From Phycisphaerae bacterium (GTDB lineage: Bacteria; Planctomycetota; Phycisphaerae; UBA1845): a DNA stretch of 6,954 nucleotides. Every line of letters starts with the position of its first letter. The first letter of the stretch is position 1. The position numbers and the translations under genes are program-made. The stretch spans positions 1 to 6,954 of the forward strand of contig JAJDDS010000087.1 in the NCBI GenBank assembly GCA_029260195.1. Reading direction: 5' to 3'. Under the pieces are notes generated by a model, which saw only the letters and a program-made list of their open reading frames with translations, had not been told where the DNA came from and did no database searches. Below are positions 1 to 6,500 of the stretch, in pieces.

Positions 1-503
1 ATCTTCTTCTTGCGCCTTCCTGCCATGTCCCCCATTGTGCGCGATTGCCGGCGCGAGCGCAAGTAAAGTGTGGCGCGAATTCGTGGCGGCCAGCCGTCGG
101 TCAAGGATACCTAACACAAGACGCAATCCGAGTGCCGAACAATCGAGCGAGCGAGTCGCGCGCGCTGCGAAGGCGACGAACCGGCGATTCCATTTCAACA
201 AACGTCGGTATTGTCAGCGTGCGGCTGCGAACGACGACTGACGTCGCCGATGGAGGATCGCAAGCCTGCCGTCGCCGACGCACCGAGGACCGCTCCGCCC
301 TTATCCGGCGTATAGATGAAGCAAGTTAATCAATAGCCGCCGGCTCGGCGTCACGGCTTTAATATTTCGCTTGCCCGCGAAGATGTCGGCTTTTTGGGAG
401 GAGTAGAGGCGGTTTCAGGCGTCAAGAACCGCGCATTGCGGCGGGAGGCGAATTTATAAATGTTCTAAACTACATGCTTTTGGGTTGAATCGTGAGGTGG
501 AAA
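1..503. other. Intergenic stretch without a convincing gene
   Basis: No frame here has a start, ribosome binding site and codon use that together look like a gene. A plus-strand frame is open from base 3 to a TAA at 327-329, but its third codon positions are much less GC-biased than those of the real genes and its product is Arg-rich with no recognisable motif. At the extreme left, two ATGs read leftwards on the minus strand (33-35 and 24-26, in frame, beginning M-G-D-M-A-G-R-R-K-K-K). They could be the start of a divergent gene outside the window, but there is no good Shine-Dalgarno sequence. The most AT-rich patches are near 357-368 and 449-480 (with TTTATAAATG and TTCTAAACTACAT). The second is a candidate promoter for the leader region that follows, although no -35/-10 pair with correct spacing is clear. 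Confidence 0.5.
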
Positions 504-755
504 ATGCGACGATGGTGGGCGCCGGTTTCCGTGCGCCGGTCGACGCGATGCGCCGGCGGGGCGGTCGGACGGCATGGGATGAGAGTGTCAAGGGATCTGA
601 GAGAGAGTAGGCCCGCGCGGCGGCGCGCGAGGCGTGCTCTCTTTTTTTTGGCGTCGCTTCTCGTGGGTTTGGCTTACTGCGACGTGGCACCGGATCGCAT
701 CGGCGAGGGAGTCGATCGTTCCGAGTGCATGCGAACGAATCGGAGGCTCCGGTGA
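504..755 (+). CDS. Possible small leader ORF, 83 aa, unrecognised
   Basis: This is an unrecognised small frame. In its favour, the ATG is preceded by GAGGTGG at 494-500, a near-ideal Shine-Dalgarno sequence at normal spacing, and its third codon positions are GC-rich. The product is strongly basic, with many Arg in residues 1-44, then one hydrophobic segment (about residues 45-59, ALFFLASLLVGLAYC) and a short polar tail. From the internal in-frame ATG at 579 it would look like a 58-residue signal-peptide or single-span protein. Against it, a strong intrinsic terminator (602-649) lies inside the frame and its T-run encodes the Phe-Phe of the hydrophobic part. The stop TGA (753-755) is 35 bases before the ATG of the PEP-CTERM gene, inside a hairpin loop. 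It may be a translated leader peptide, a small membrane protein, or chance. No family is recognised. Confidence 0.27.
   Translation: MRRWWAPVSVRRSTRCAGGAVGRHGMRVSRDLRESRPARRRARRALFFLASLLVGLAYCDVAPDRIGEGVDRSECMRTNRRLR
602..649 (+). terminator. Strong intrinsic terminator inside the leader region
   Basis: Bases 602-607 (AGAGAG) pair with 637-642 (CTCTCT). The helix continues inward through 608-613 against 631-636 with one mismatch, then after a bulged A at 630 through CGCGCG (614-619) against CGCGCG (624-629), closing on a four-base loop (620-623). Eight consecutive T's (642-649) follow, which is the pattern of a rho-independent terminator on the plus strand. No ordinary gene ends just upstream. 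It therefore either ends a short RNA that starts near the AT-rich island at 449-480, or acts as an attenuator in the leader of the PEP-CTERM gene. It overlaps the small frame at 504-755, so translation could disrupt it. Confidence 0.72.
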
Positions 756-766
756 GCGGGCCTCCG
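741..766 (+). promoter_or_regulatory. Hairpin just upstream of the PEP-CTERM gene RBS
   Basis: CGGAGGC (741-747) and GCCTCCG (760-766) form a perfect 7-bp stem with a 12-base loop. A competing pairing exists between CTCCGG (747-752) and CCGGAG (764-769). The stop codon of the small upstream frame (753-755) lies in the loop of the first stem. The structure ends eight bases before the Shine-Dalgarno sequence at 774-783 and does not cover it. A role in translation or transcript stability of the downstream gene is inference; hairpins of this size also occur by chance in GC-rich DNA. Confidence 0.3.
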
Positions 767-773
767 GAGAATC

Positions 774-783
774 AAGAGGAGGA
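774..783 (+). promoter_or_regulatory. Ribosome binding site of the PEP-CTERM gene
   Basis: AAGAGGAGGA lies seven bases upstream of the ATG at 791. It is an unusually complete anti-16S match and decides the start: the in-frame ATG at 725 has no comparable site and would add 22 polar residues ahead of the signal peptide. Confidence 0.82.
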
Positions 784-790
784 TGACTTT

Positions 791-1360
791 ATGAGAAAGC
801 TCGATCGAATGATGTGCATGATGTGCGCCGTCGCATTGGCAGTGCCCTGCGTGGCGCTTGCGGACGGTGCGGACACGCCCAACGGCGCAGTGCCGTTGAT
901 TGCCGCGCTACCGTTCGCCGATTCCGGTGACACGACCGGCTCGACCAACTTCATCACGAACGGAGGTCTGAACCTTCCGTTCCCGTACGACGGTGAAGAC
1001 CACCTGTACCAGATCAACCTGGGTGCCGACAACGTGGTGGACTTCTCGCTCGATCTGTCCGGCTCGACGGGTGACTTGGCGCTGTTCCTGTTGACCGACC
1101 CGAGCGACCCGACCTCGCTCATCGCGCACAGCCAGGACGCCATCGGTCCGGGCGCCGGGCCTGAGTTGATCCTCAACGCGGACACGGGATCGTTCGCTCC
1201 TGGGACCTATTGGTTGTGGATCGATTCCTACTACGCGGCGGGTACGCCCGGGTCGGCTGGCTCGTACTCGCTCGACGTCACCGGAACGCTCCCCGAGCCC
1301 GCTTCGATTGCGTTGCTCGCGATGGGCGGTTTGGCTGCCGTTCGTCGTCGTCGCCGGTAG
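791..1360 (+). CDS. PEP-CTERM sorting domain protein with PPC-like beta-sandwich
   Basis: This 189-residue exported protein has three parts. Residues 1-25 form a signal peptide, with basic MRKLDR, then a Met/Cys/Ala/Val-rich core ending in ALA-DG. Residues about 30-165 form one beta-rich domain, with the pattern DGEDHLYQINL, then GDLALFLLTDP, then a late GTYWLWIDSY and GSYSLDVTG. This resembles the bacterial pre-peptidase C-terminal (PPC) fold. Residues 167-189 are a PEP-CTERM tail: L-PEP-A, a hydrophobic span (171-184) and five terminal Arg. In this family, known from Planctomycetota, Verrucomicrobiota and Proteobacteria, the tail directs processing by an exosortase-type transpeptidase at the inner membrane, usually for surface or exopolysaccharide-associated proteins. 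No exosortase gene is in the window. The start is set by the strong RBS at 774-783, and a good terminator follows. The specific ligand or role is unknown. Confidence 0.92.
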   Translation: MRKLDRMMCMMCAVALAVPCVALADGADTPNGAVPLIAALPFADSGDTTGSTNFITNGGLNLPFPYDGEDHLYQINLGADNVVDFSLDLSGSTGDLALFLLTDPSDPTSLIAHSQDAIGPGAGPELILNADTGSFAPGTYWLWIDSYYAAGTPGSAGSYSLDVTGTLPEPASIALLAMGGLAAVRRRRR

Positions 1361-1389
1361 TCGTAGACACGCAATTCTGTATCCCCTCG

Positions 1390-1419
1390 GGCCCGCCGAT
1401 GATCGGCGGGTCTTTTTTT
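1390..1419 (+). terminator. Intrinsic terminator of the PEP-CTERM gene
   Basis: CCCGCCGA (1392-1399) and TCGGCGGG (1403-1410) form a perfect 8-bp GC-rich stem with a three-base loop, extended by a G-T and a G-C pair (1391/1411 and 1390/1412). The run TCTTTTTTT (1411-1419) follows. It starts 29 bases after the stop codon and separates this gene from the sulfatase-like gene, so the two are probably not one operon. Confidence 0.9.
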
Positions 1420-1491
1420 AGGCGCACCGCGCCGTCGGCCGATGGGTACGTTGGAGCGGTTCTGTTGCACGGGCGTATCCACAGGACTAGC

Positions 1492-3366
1492 ATGAGCCGA
1501 CGTTCATCGGAGGATCGCGTTTCCGTGAAACCATCTCGGTCGAGGATACTCTGGATTGCCGGGGTGCTTGCGGTGGCTGCCGCCGCCTCGTTTCTGATCC
1601 CGCGCCCGCCTGCAGGGGCAATCCATGAGACGCCGGGCGATCTCCAGACGGCGTCAGCCGCCGGTTTCAACGTCCTCCTCATCACGCTCGACACGACCCG
1701 CGCCGATCGCCTCGCGTGCTACGGGTACCGACGCGGTGCGACTCCGCGGCTCGACGCACTCGCGTCGACGGGCGTGCGATTCGACCACGCCGTCACGACC
1801 GCGCCGGTCACGCTGCCCGCGCATTGCTCGATCCTCACCGGCCTCTACCCGCCGAACCACGGCGTTCGGAACAACGCCGAGTTTCGACTGGGCGAAACGA
1901 ATGTCACTCTTGCCGAGGTTTTGCGTGACCGAGGCTACGAAACCGCCGCGTTCATCGCGTCATTTGTACTCGATGCCCGCTTCGGCCTGAACCAGGGCTT
2001 CGACCACTACGACGACAGGATGCCGGTTCCCGAGCGCGGGTTCGGCCAGGATCAGGAGCGTTCAGCCAGCGCGATCACCGACGCAGCCATCGGCTGGTTG
2101 GAGCGTCGCGAAGCGGGCAAGCCGTTCTTCGCCTGGGTTCACTATTACGATCCGCACGCCCCCTATCTGCCCCACGAACCACGCTTCAATCGAGCGCCGT
2201 ACGACGGGGAGATCGCGTTCATGGACGCCCAATTTGGACGATTCGTGGACGCGGTCGATGCACACAGCCTGCGCGACAACACTCTGATCATCGTGGTCGG
2301 TGACCACGGTGAGAGTCTGGGCGAGCACAGCGAATCCGGACACTCGCGGCTGATCTACGACGCTGTGATGCGCGTCCCACTGATCGTCTCGTGCCCGCCC
2401 ATCGTCGAGCGCGAAGTGGTCGGCGACGTGACCGTCTGTGTGACCGACATCTTTCCGACCGTGCTCGAACTGCTCGGAATCGAACCCGACACCCCGTCGG
2501 ACGGCGTGAGCCTGCTCGATGCGCGCGACCATCCCGATCGCAGCATCTACATGGAGGGCATGGTGACCTATCTCGACAACGGATGGGCGCCGCTGTTCGG
2601 CATGCGCGATCGCTTCCGAAAGGTGATCCAGGCACCGCAGCCCGAGTACTACGATCTTTCGGAAGACCCCGGCGAGTTGGACAATCTGTACGGAAAACTC
2701 GCCAAGACTGCGGCTGCACGCTACGCCCGCCTCGAGTCGGAGCTTTCCGAGTTGCTCACCGATTGGCCCACACCGGAGGAGGTCGCCGGGGCGGGTGAGA
2801 CGCTCGATCAAGAGACCATCGATCGGCTGGCCTCGCTCGGCTACATGTCCGGCGACACCGCCCCCGTTGATCTCGGGAAACTCGACCCCAAGGAGATGAT
2901 GCCCACCTGGGAGAAAATGGGCGAAGCCAAGAGACTTTCCGCACGGGGTGACCAACGGAGGGCGATCGACCTGCTGGCCGAGGTGATACGCGCGTGGCCC
3001 AACGATCGAACCGCGCTGCGTCAGCTTGGCATGGCTCACCTTCGCGCGGGTGATCGCGGCGCTGCCGAGGAACACCTCCGCAAAGCGATCGACATCAAGC
3101 CTGCGGCCGATGTCTGCCTTCTTCTGGCCCAGATCATGGTGATCGAACGGCGATTCGATGAGACCGAGCCGCTGCTCGCCCTCGCCCTATCCGTCGACCC
3201 GCGCCACGGTGGCGTGTACGTCGCGCGGGGTGACCTGCTGGCCATGCAGAACCGCCACGCCGAAGCCCTCGTCGCTTACGAAACCGCGCAGCGACTCGAC
3301 CCCTATCGCAGCCAGGGCGTCGTCACACAACGCATTGAGCGTCTCCGCTCGGCGATTTCGCCGTAG
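1492..3366 (+). CDS. Membrane-anchored sulfatase-like hydrolase fused to TPR repeats
   Basis: This is a 624-residue protein. A basic N-terminus and hydrophobic span (about 19-36) should export it or anchor it with the enzyme outside the cytoplasm. Residues about 58-400 are a sulfatase-family domain of the alkaline phosphatase superfamily. Visible features are LITLDTTRADR (metal ligand D67), TLPAHCSILTG (nucleophile region, T107), HYYDPHAPY (217-225), GDHGESLGEH (D271, H272), GHSRLIYDAVMRVPLIV (283-299) and the closing EYYDLSEDPGELDNLY (385-400). Residues 439-453 (DQETIDRLASLGYMS) are a linker typical of sulfatase-TPR fusions, followed by four TPRs (about 471-605). The formylglycine consensus C/S-x-P-x-R reads T-L-P-A-H, so sulfatase activity is doubtful and phosphoryl or phosphoethanolamine-type chemistry is possible. 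The substrate is unknown. The start is uncertain: ATG 1492 has a weak AGGA, while GTG 1525 (residue 12) follows GGAGG. Both keep the anchor. Confidence 0.93.
   Translation: MSRRSSEDRVSVKPSRSRILWIAGVLAVAAAASFLIPRPPAGAIHETPGDLQTASAAGFNVLLITLDTTRADRLACYGYRRGATPRLDALASTGVRFDHAVTTAPVTLPAHCSILTGLYPPNHGVRNNAEFRLGETNVTLAEVLRDRGYETAAFIASFVLDARFGLNQGFDHYDDRMPVPERGFGQDQERSASAITDAAIGWLERREAGKPFFAWVHYYDPHAPYLPHEPRFNRAPYDGEIAFMDAQFGRFVDAVDAHSLRDNTLIIVVGDHGESLGEHSESGHSRLIYDAVMRVPLIVSCPPIVEREVVGDVTVCVTDIFPTVLELLGIEPDTPSDGVSLLDARDHPDRSIYMEGMVTYLDNGWAPLFGMRDRFRKVIQAPQPEYYDLSEDPGELDNLYGKLAKTAAARYARLESELSELLTDWPTPEEVAGAGETLDQETIDRLASLGYMSGDTAPVDLGKLDPKEMMPTWEKMGEAKRLSARGDQRRAIDLLAEVIRAWPNDRTALRQLGMAHLRAGDRGAAEEHLRKAIDIKPAADVCLLLAQIMVIERRFDETEPLLALALSVDPRHGGVYVARGDLLAMQNRHAEALVAYETAQRLDPYRSQGVVTQRIERLRSAISP
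1509..1513 (+). promoter_or_regulatory. Possible RBS for an alternative GTG start of the sulfatase-like gene
   Basis: GGAGG at 1509-1513 precedes the in-frame GTG at 1525 by 11 bases, rather long but usable. The ATG at 1492 has only AGGA at 1483-1486, five bases upstream. If GTG is the true start, the protein is 613 residues and begins directly at the basic patch before its membrane span (VKPSRSRILW). The sequence does not settle the choice. Confidence 0.4.
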
Positions 3367-3448
3367 CGTTTCCAGGACGCATGCGCCGCCCGGGCCGGCG
3401 GTGAATCGCTGCTAGGGGGCTGAGCGCTTCGGACACGAACAGAACCGG

Positions 3449-3484
3449 CGTTTCAGCCTCCGAGAAGACTGAAACGGCGTTTTT
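3449..3484 (+). terminator. Probable terminator of the sulfatase-like gene
   Basis: CGTTTCAG (3449-3456) pairs with CTGAAACG (3469-3476) as a perfect 8-bp stem with a 12-base loop. GCG and then five T's (3480-3484) follow. It lies about 80 bases after the sulfatase stop codon and reads in the plus direction. The loop is long and the T-run is short and slightly displaced, so it is weaker than the terminator at 1390-1419. On the minus strand no T-run follows the stem, so it does not obviously terminate the convergent FG-GAP gene. I see no clear terminator for that gene in 3367-3537. Confidence 0.65.
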
Positions 3485-3537
3485 GGATACCGAAGTGGCC
3501 CCGGGGTGTTCATGCCCTGCGAACGGGGTCCGCGGGA

Positions 3538-6500
3538 TTACAAACCGAACCCGTAGATCAGGTACGCTTCGCCGGCGTCGGTCCGGCCTTGCGGGTCAGC
3601 CAGGATCGAACCGATGAGGATGTCCGCCCGCCCGTCTCCGTCGACGTCGCCGGCGGACCCGATCCCGAAGGATCGTTTGCCGCGTTTGACTTCCGTCCCC
3701 CCGCCGAGGGCGTCGAGTTCTTGCCGTCCAACGAACACGGCGCCGCGGAAGGCGCTCGACCCCAGTGTAGCGACGTCGATCGATCGGTTTGCGTCGGCGA
3801 GTGTCGCCAGCTCGTTCGATCCCCCGGATGGCCCGAGGATCAAATACACTTCACCAGCGTCATTGAGCAGATTGTCGGAGGCGTTGGGGATCGCGTCGGG
3901 CACGCCGTCGCCGAACGGGCTCTCGGGATCATTGAGATTGACGACGTCAATGCCGGGTGTATCGAGCACGCCGTCGTCGTCGCTGTCAAACATCGGCGAA
4001 GCGCCGGGTGCCGCGACGAGAAGGTCGTTCACTTCGTCGCCATTGAAATCGCCGACCACCGACACGTTGAACCCGAACTGATCGCCCGCGGCGCGTCCGG
4101 TGATGCGAACCGCGCGGGGCGCGCCGTTGGTTTCCGAGAGGCCCAACAACACGTTGATGTCGTACCCACCGATGGGGCTGACGAGGTCGTTGTCCGCGAA
4201 AACGATGATAACTTCACCCCGACCGCCGTCCGCGTTTGGATTCCCGATGACGATGTCCTCGTGCCCGTCCATGTTGAAATCGATCGACTCGTTGATGATC
4301 GACCCTCCGGCACCGGTGGCGACGTTACTCCGCGCCAGCACTTCGCCGAACCCTTCCGCCGCCCCGGACCGACCGTTGATGCGCAGGCCCGCCAGCCGTT
4401 CGGGATCGAGCGGGTCGAGTGACAGTTTGTTGAGCAGGTAGTCACCTTCGGCGCCGAAATCACGTCGGTAGGCGACGTAGATCGCGCCGTCACCGCCACC
4501 GTGCGTGGGGGCTCCGATGACGAAGTCCTCTCTCCCGTCCAGGTTGAAATCCGGAACGCCCTCGACGAATTCAATCTTCTGTCCGACTTCGCCGAGAACG
4601 CGAAACGGCGACGGGAACAACTCGAGCAGTTGATCCCGTCCGCATTGTCCCGGCAGATCCGCGCCAGTGGCAGCTGCTACCTTGCCCATCTGGTATTGAT
4701 AGGGCAGCGGTGGGGCTCCGCCGACGCGCGTCCAGTCCGGCCAAAGGTTGTTCATGTTGAACAGGTAGACCAAACCATTATCGCCGATATCCGCCACCGT
4801 GGCTGCTGACACTTCACCGAGAACGGGCGTTCGGTTCGGCGCGCTGACGAGGAGAAAATCACCGCTGACCGCGATGGAAGTCCCGTACTTGTCCGCCGTG
4901 TTGATTTCGTTGCCCGGCGTGCCGGCGTTTCCGCCGATGATCCGCGCGCCCGTCGGATCGAGCGGGGCGTTATTTAATAGCGAATAGAAGTCACTGCCCG
5001 TTCGGAGGTCGTCTTCATCCTCAATCGTGAATGGGGTGCCTATGTCCGTCGCTGTGATGGGTGCTTGCGCGACACCGAGCGCAGCGATGCAGGCATCGAG
5101 CGCGAACGGGATCAGAGCGCCGTGGTCTCCTTGCGGCGTCGCGCTGGGACGATCCGCCACGGGAATCACGGTGCAGGTGTCCGGCAAACATTGAAACGTA
5201 CTCTCATCGAAGCATGCGCAGTTGGCTCCGGTACCGGCGTTCTGAGGAGCGTTCGGAAAAGAGAATGGGCGACACTGCGCCGCCACGCCACCCGCCAGAT
5301 CACGATTGAATCCAACGGCCGGTGGCTGATACGATTCGGGACATCCGTCACCGTCGCCCGCCTGCTCACCGCGCACACAAAGCACCGATTCGGTGTTGCC
5401 GGAGTTGTCCTGCTCGACTTCAAGGTCCCAGAGATCGACCCAGTGGCTATCACAGTCGGGCACCGTATTCGCGAAATTCTGGCCGACGAGATCGAGGTAG
5501 ATGATCGGTTGGTCCTGGAGCGGCGCATCGGGATCCGCGGTGAACCGCTCGGGTGGGTTCGACAGTTGCCGCGTCGTGCTGCTGAGAACCACGATGCCGC
5601 CACGCTGGAACTGCTCGGCGCGCTCCAGTGTCGAGGTCGCAAACGGATCAGCGTCAACGTAGAGGTTCTTGCTATGCCCCCGCGAGTTGGTGAAGGGGAA
5701 TCCAAACGCCAACTCGGGTGTGCTATCATTGTCCTGATCCGGAATGAGACGGATCGAGCTCAGCCCGTCGGTCTGGGTCGGAGCGCCGTCACGCGTTCGC
5801 GGACCCGAGAGCGCGATGCCCTTCAGCTCAGCCAGTGCGACGCTGTTGAGATTGCGCGTCTCATTCCGCCGAAACCCGCCGAAGATGAGGTAGGCCTCGC
5901 CGATGCCCACACCTTCGGGATTCTGAAAGAAGGGTTTGCCGAACCTCGACCCGATGACGAATTCATCGGCACCGTCGCCATCCAGGTCACTCGCACCGCT
6001 GACAAACGTCCCGGCGTTGTCCTGAAAGTTCACACCCTGGAAAACCTCGCCCTGGCGCGACGATGCCGCGCCCTGTCCGATCTGCCCGATCCAGAACTGC
6101 GCGGCTGATAGCGATACGCGTATGGTCCCCGGCGCTACTGCCACGATCGGCGTAGCGATCGGCGGGTCCGTAATCGTCAACCGCACCAGCGCGACGAACA
6201 AGCCGCTCTGAGTCGAAGTTGTCCACGTCGCACTGTTGACGCTCGTCGACACTCCGCTGAGAACGTCGAACTCGATGTTCGGGTTGCCCAGGGGGTCGGT
6301 AATCGAAAACCGCCGCACGAACACGTCGATCGTACCTCGGTCCGCCGGAACATTGGTGGTCCATTGGACGTCCACGTCGTCCCCCTGCGCAACACGAACG
6401 CTCTCGCCCGGCTGCGACACCGTCAGCGTCGCGTCGGCTGCCTGCACGACGTTGATCAACGCGCGCTCGGCGGTTGGTACCTCGACATCGTCGTTGAATC

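Noticed and set aside
3..329. Plus-strand frame open from the left edge, followed by a weak hairpin and TTTAATATTT at about 334-366
   Set aside because: Its third-position GC is low compared with the real genes, no protein motif is visible, and the hairpin is imperfect with an interrupted T-run.
436..460. Candidate -35 TTGCGG (436) with -10 TATAAA (455)
   Set aside because: The spacer is only 13 bases, too short for a sigma-70 promoter. The region is kept only as an AT-rich candidate.
685..700. Sigma-54-like promoter (TGGCAC...GCA) upstream of the PEP-CTERM gene, attractive because some PEP-CTERM systems are linked to sigma-54
   Set aside because: Only nine bases separate the GG and GC elements where ten are required, and the -12 element is imperfect (TCGCA).
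1210..1491. In-frame upstream extension of the sulfatase-like gene
   Set aside because: It would overlap the end of the PEP-CTERM gene and read through the terminator at 1390-1419. The added residues are not family-like, and the membrane anchor starts after the ATG at 1492.
2062..3075. Minus-strand open frame of 337 codons inside the sulfatase-TPR gene
   Set aside because: It is antisense to well-conserved sulfatase and TPR sequence, with no ribosome binding site or domain that would support it.
3510..3530. CCCCGGGG palindrome and nearby GTTC/GAAC pairing as a terminator for the FG-GAP gene
   Set aside because: The stem is interrupted and no T-run follows on the minus strand.
3589..4422. 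Plus-strand open frame of 277 codons antisense to the end of the FG-GAP gene
   Set aside because: It is a by-product of the codon bias of the FG-GAP frame; the translation is low-complexity and unrecognisable.
5065..6108. Plus-strand open frame of 347 codons inside the FG-GAP gene
   Set aside because: It lies wholly antisense to a frame with clear propeller motifs. Its product has no recognisable domain, and long antisense frames are common in GC-rich genes.
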